A DNA stretch of 5,856 nucleotides from Desulfobacterales bacterium (GTDB lineage Bacteria; Desulfobacterota; Desulfobacteria; Desulfobacterales; RPRI01). The notes beneath the pieces were generated by a model, which made no database searches, had not been told where the DNA came from, and saw only the letters and a program-made list of their open reading frames with translations. Position numbers and translations under genes: made by a program. Every line of letters starts with the position of its first letter. Position 1 is the first letter of the stretch. The stretch lies in assembly GCA_030689795.1 (NCBI GenBank), contig JAUYEO010000001.1, forward strand, positions 1 to 5,856, given 5' to 3'. This document shows positions 5,734 through 5,856 of this stretch, piece after piece.

Positions 5734-5856
5734 ATAACCCCTTTAAATGGATAAAGATGAGTATAAACAATGTTTTTATTATCAGTTAATGAAGCTGATC
5801 TCCCTGAATTTATTAATCTCATCAAATGAAATTGTAAGAAAGAATTGGGGCCAAAC
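5734..5856. other. Upstream region of the flavoprotein gene, edge frames undecided
   Basis: Three frames remain open here. A minus-strand frame ends at a stop at 5782-5784 and would be the last 24 residues of an upstream gene (ending EINKFREISFIN). Another minus frame runs to a stop overlapping the flavoprotein start. A plus-strand frame starts with ATG at 5747 (MDKDEYKQCFYYQ) without a ribosome-binding site and runs off the edge. The stretch is A+T-rich, so open frames are weak evidence and I call no gene. Confidence 0.4.
5760..5789 (-). promoter_or_regulatory. Candidate sigma-70 promoter for the flavoprotein gene
   Basis: Read on the minus strand, TTAACT (5784-5789) and TATACT (5760-5765) are separated by 18 bases. 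They match 4 of 6 and 5 of 6 positions of the -35 and -10 consensus. The -10 ends about 29 bases before the start codon, leaving room for a short leader with the GGGG ribosome-binding site. A+T-rich sequence gives such matches by chance, and the gene might instead be transcribed from further upstream. Confidence 0.35.

Noticed and set aside
1..5856. tRNA, rRNA, CRISPR array, riboswitch or transposase gene
   Set aside because: I saw no cloverleaf, no regularly spaced repeats, no known riboswitch core and no transposase-like protein on either strand.

Overview
The window looks like part of an anaerobic bacterial genome, perhaps Desulfobacterota or a similar lineage assembled from a metagenome. 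The main clue is a complete glycyl radical enzyme, a protein class destroyed by oxygen. Weaker support comes from moderate G+C content and short CCCCGC...GCGGGG palindromes of a kind I recall as scattered through such genomes. The taxonomic guess is inference only.

Layout. Positions 1-479 hold no convincing complete gene. A possible minus-strand gene starts at 59 and leaves by the left edge. A perfect 12-bp palindrome with extra half-sites lies at 129-167. An inverted repeat with two well-matched blocks (arms 172-239 and 388-452) ends 27 bases before the next start codon. Positions 480-2828 (+) encode a full-length glycyl radical enzyme of the PFL2/dehydratase-like group, with the active-site Cys motif and the C-terminal glycyl radical loop intact. 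It converges on a small four-helix membrane protein (2825-3229, -), and the two stop codons overlap by 4 bases. Positions 3230-3444 hold two related hairpins and no gene. Positions 3445-5730 (-) encode a ChoD-like GMC flavoprotein with a ferredoxin-like four-Cys cluster. It is joined in frame to a signal-anchor segment and an unrecognised C-terminal domain. The last 123 bases lie upstream of that gene.

How the genes relate. The glycyl radical enzyme would use radical chemistry to cleave or dehydrate a small substrate that I cannot name. No activating radical-SAM enzyme is present, and the convergent gene rules out one directly downstream in the same operon. The two minus-strand genes could be co-transcribed across 215 bases, but the hairpins between them make this uncertain. 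Nothing in the sequence ties the flavoprotein and the radical enzyme to one pathway.

The two most interesting points are the flavoprotein fusion, whose junction looks like an ordinary gene boundary (strong ribosome-binding site, ATG and signal peptide) with the stop codon missing, and the large inverted repeat just upstream of the radical enzyme.
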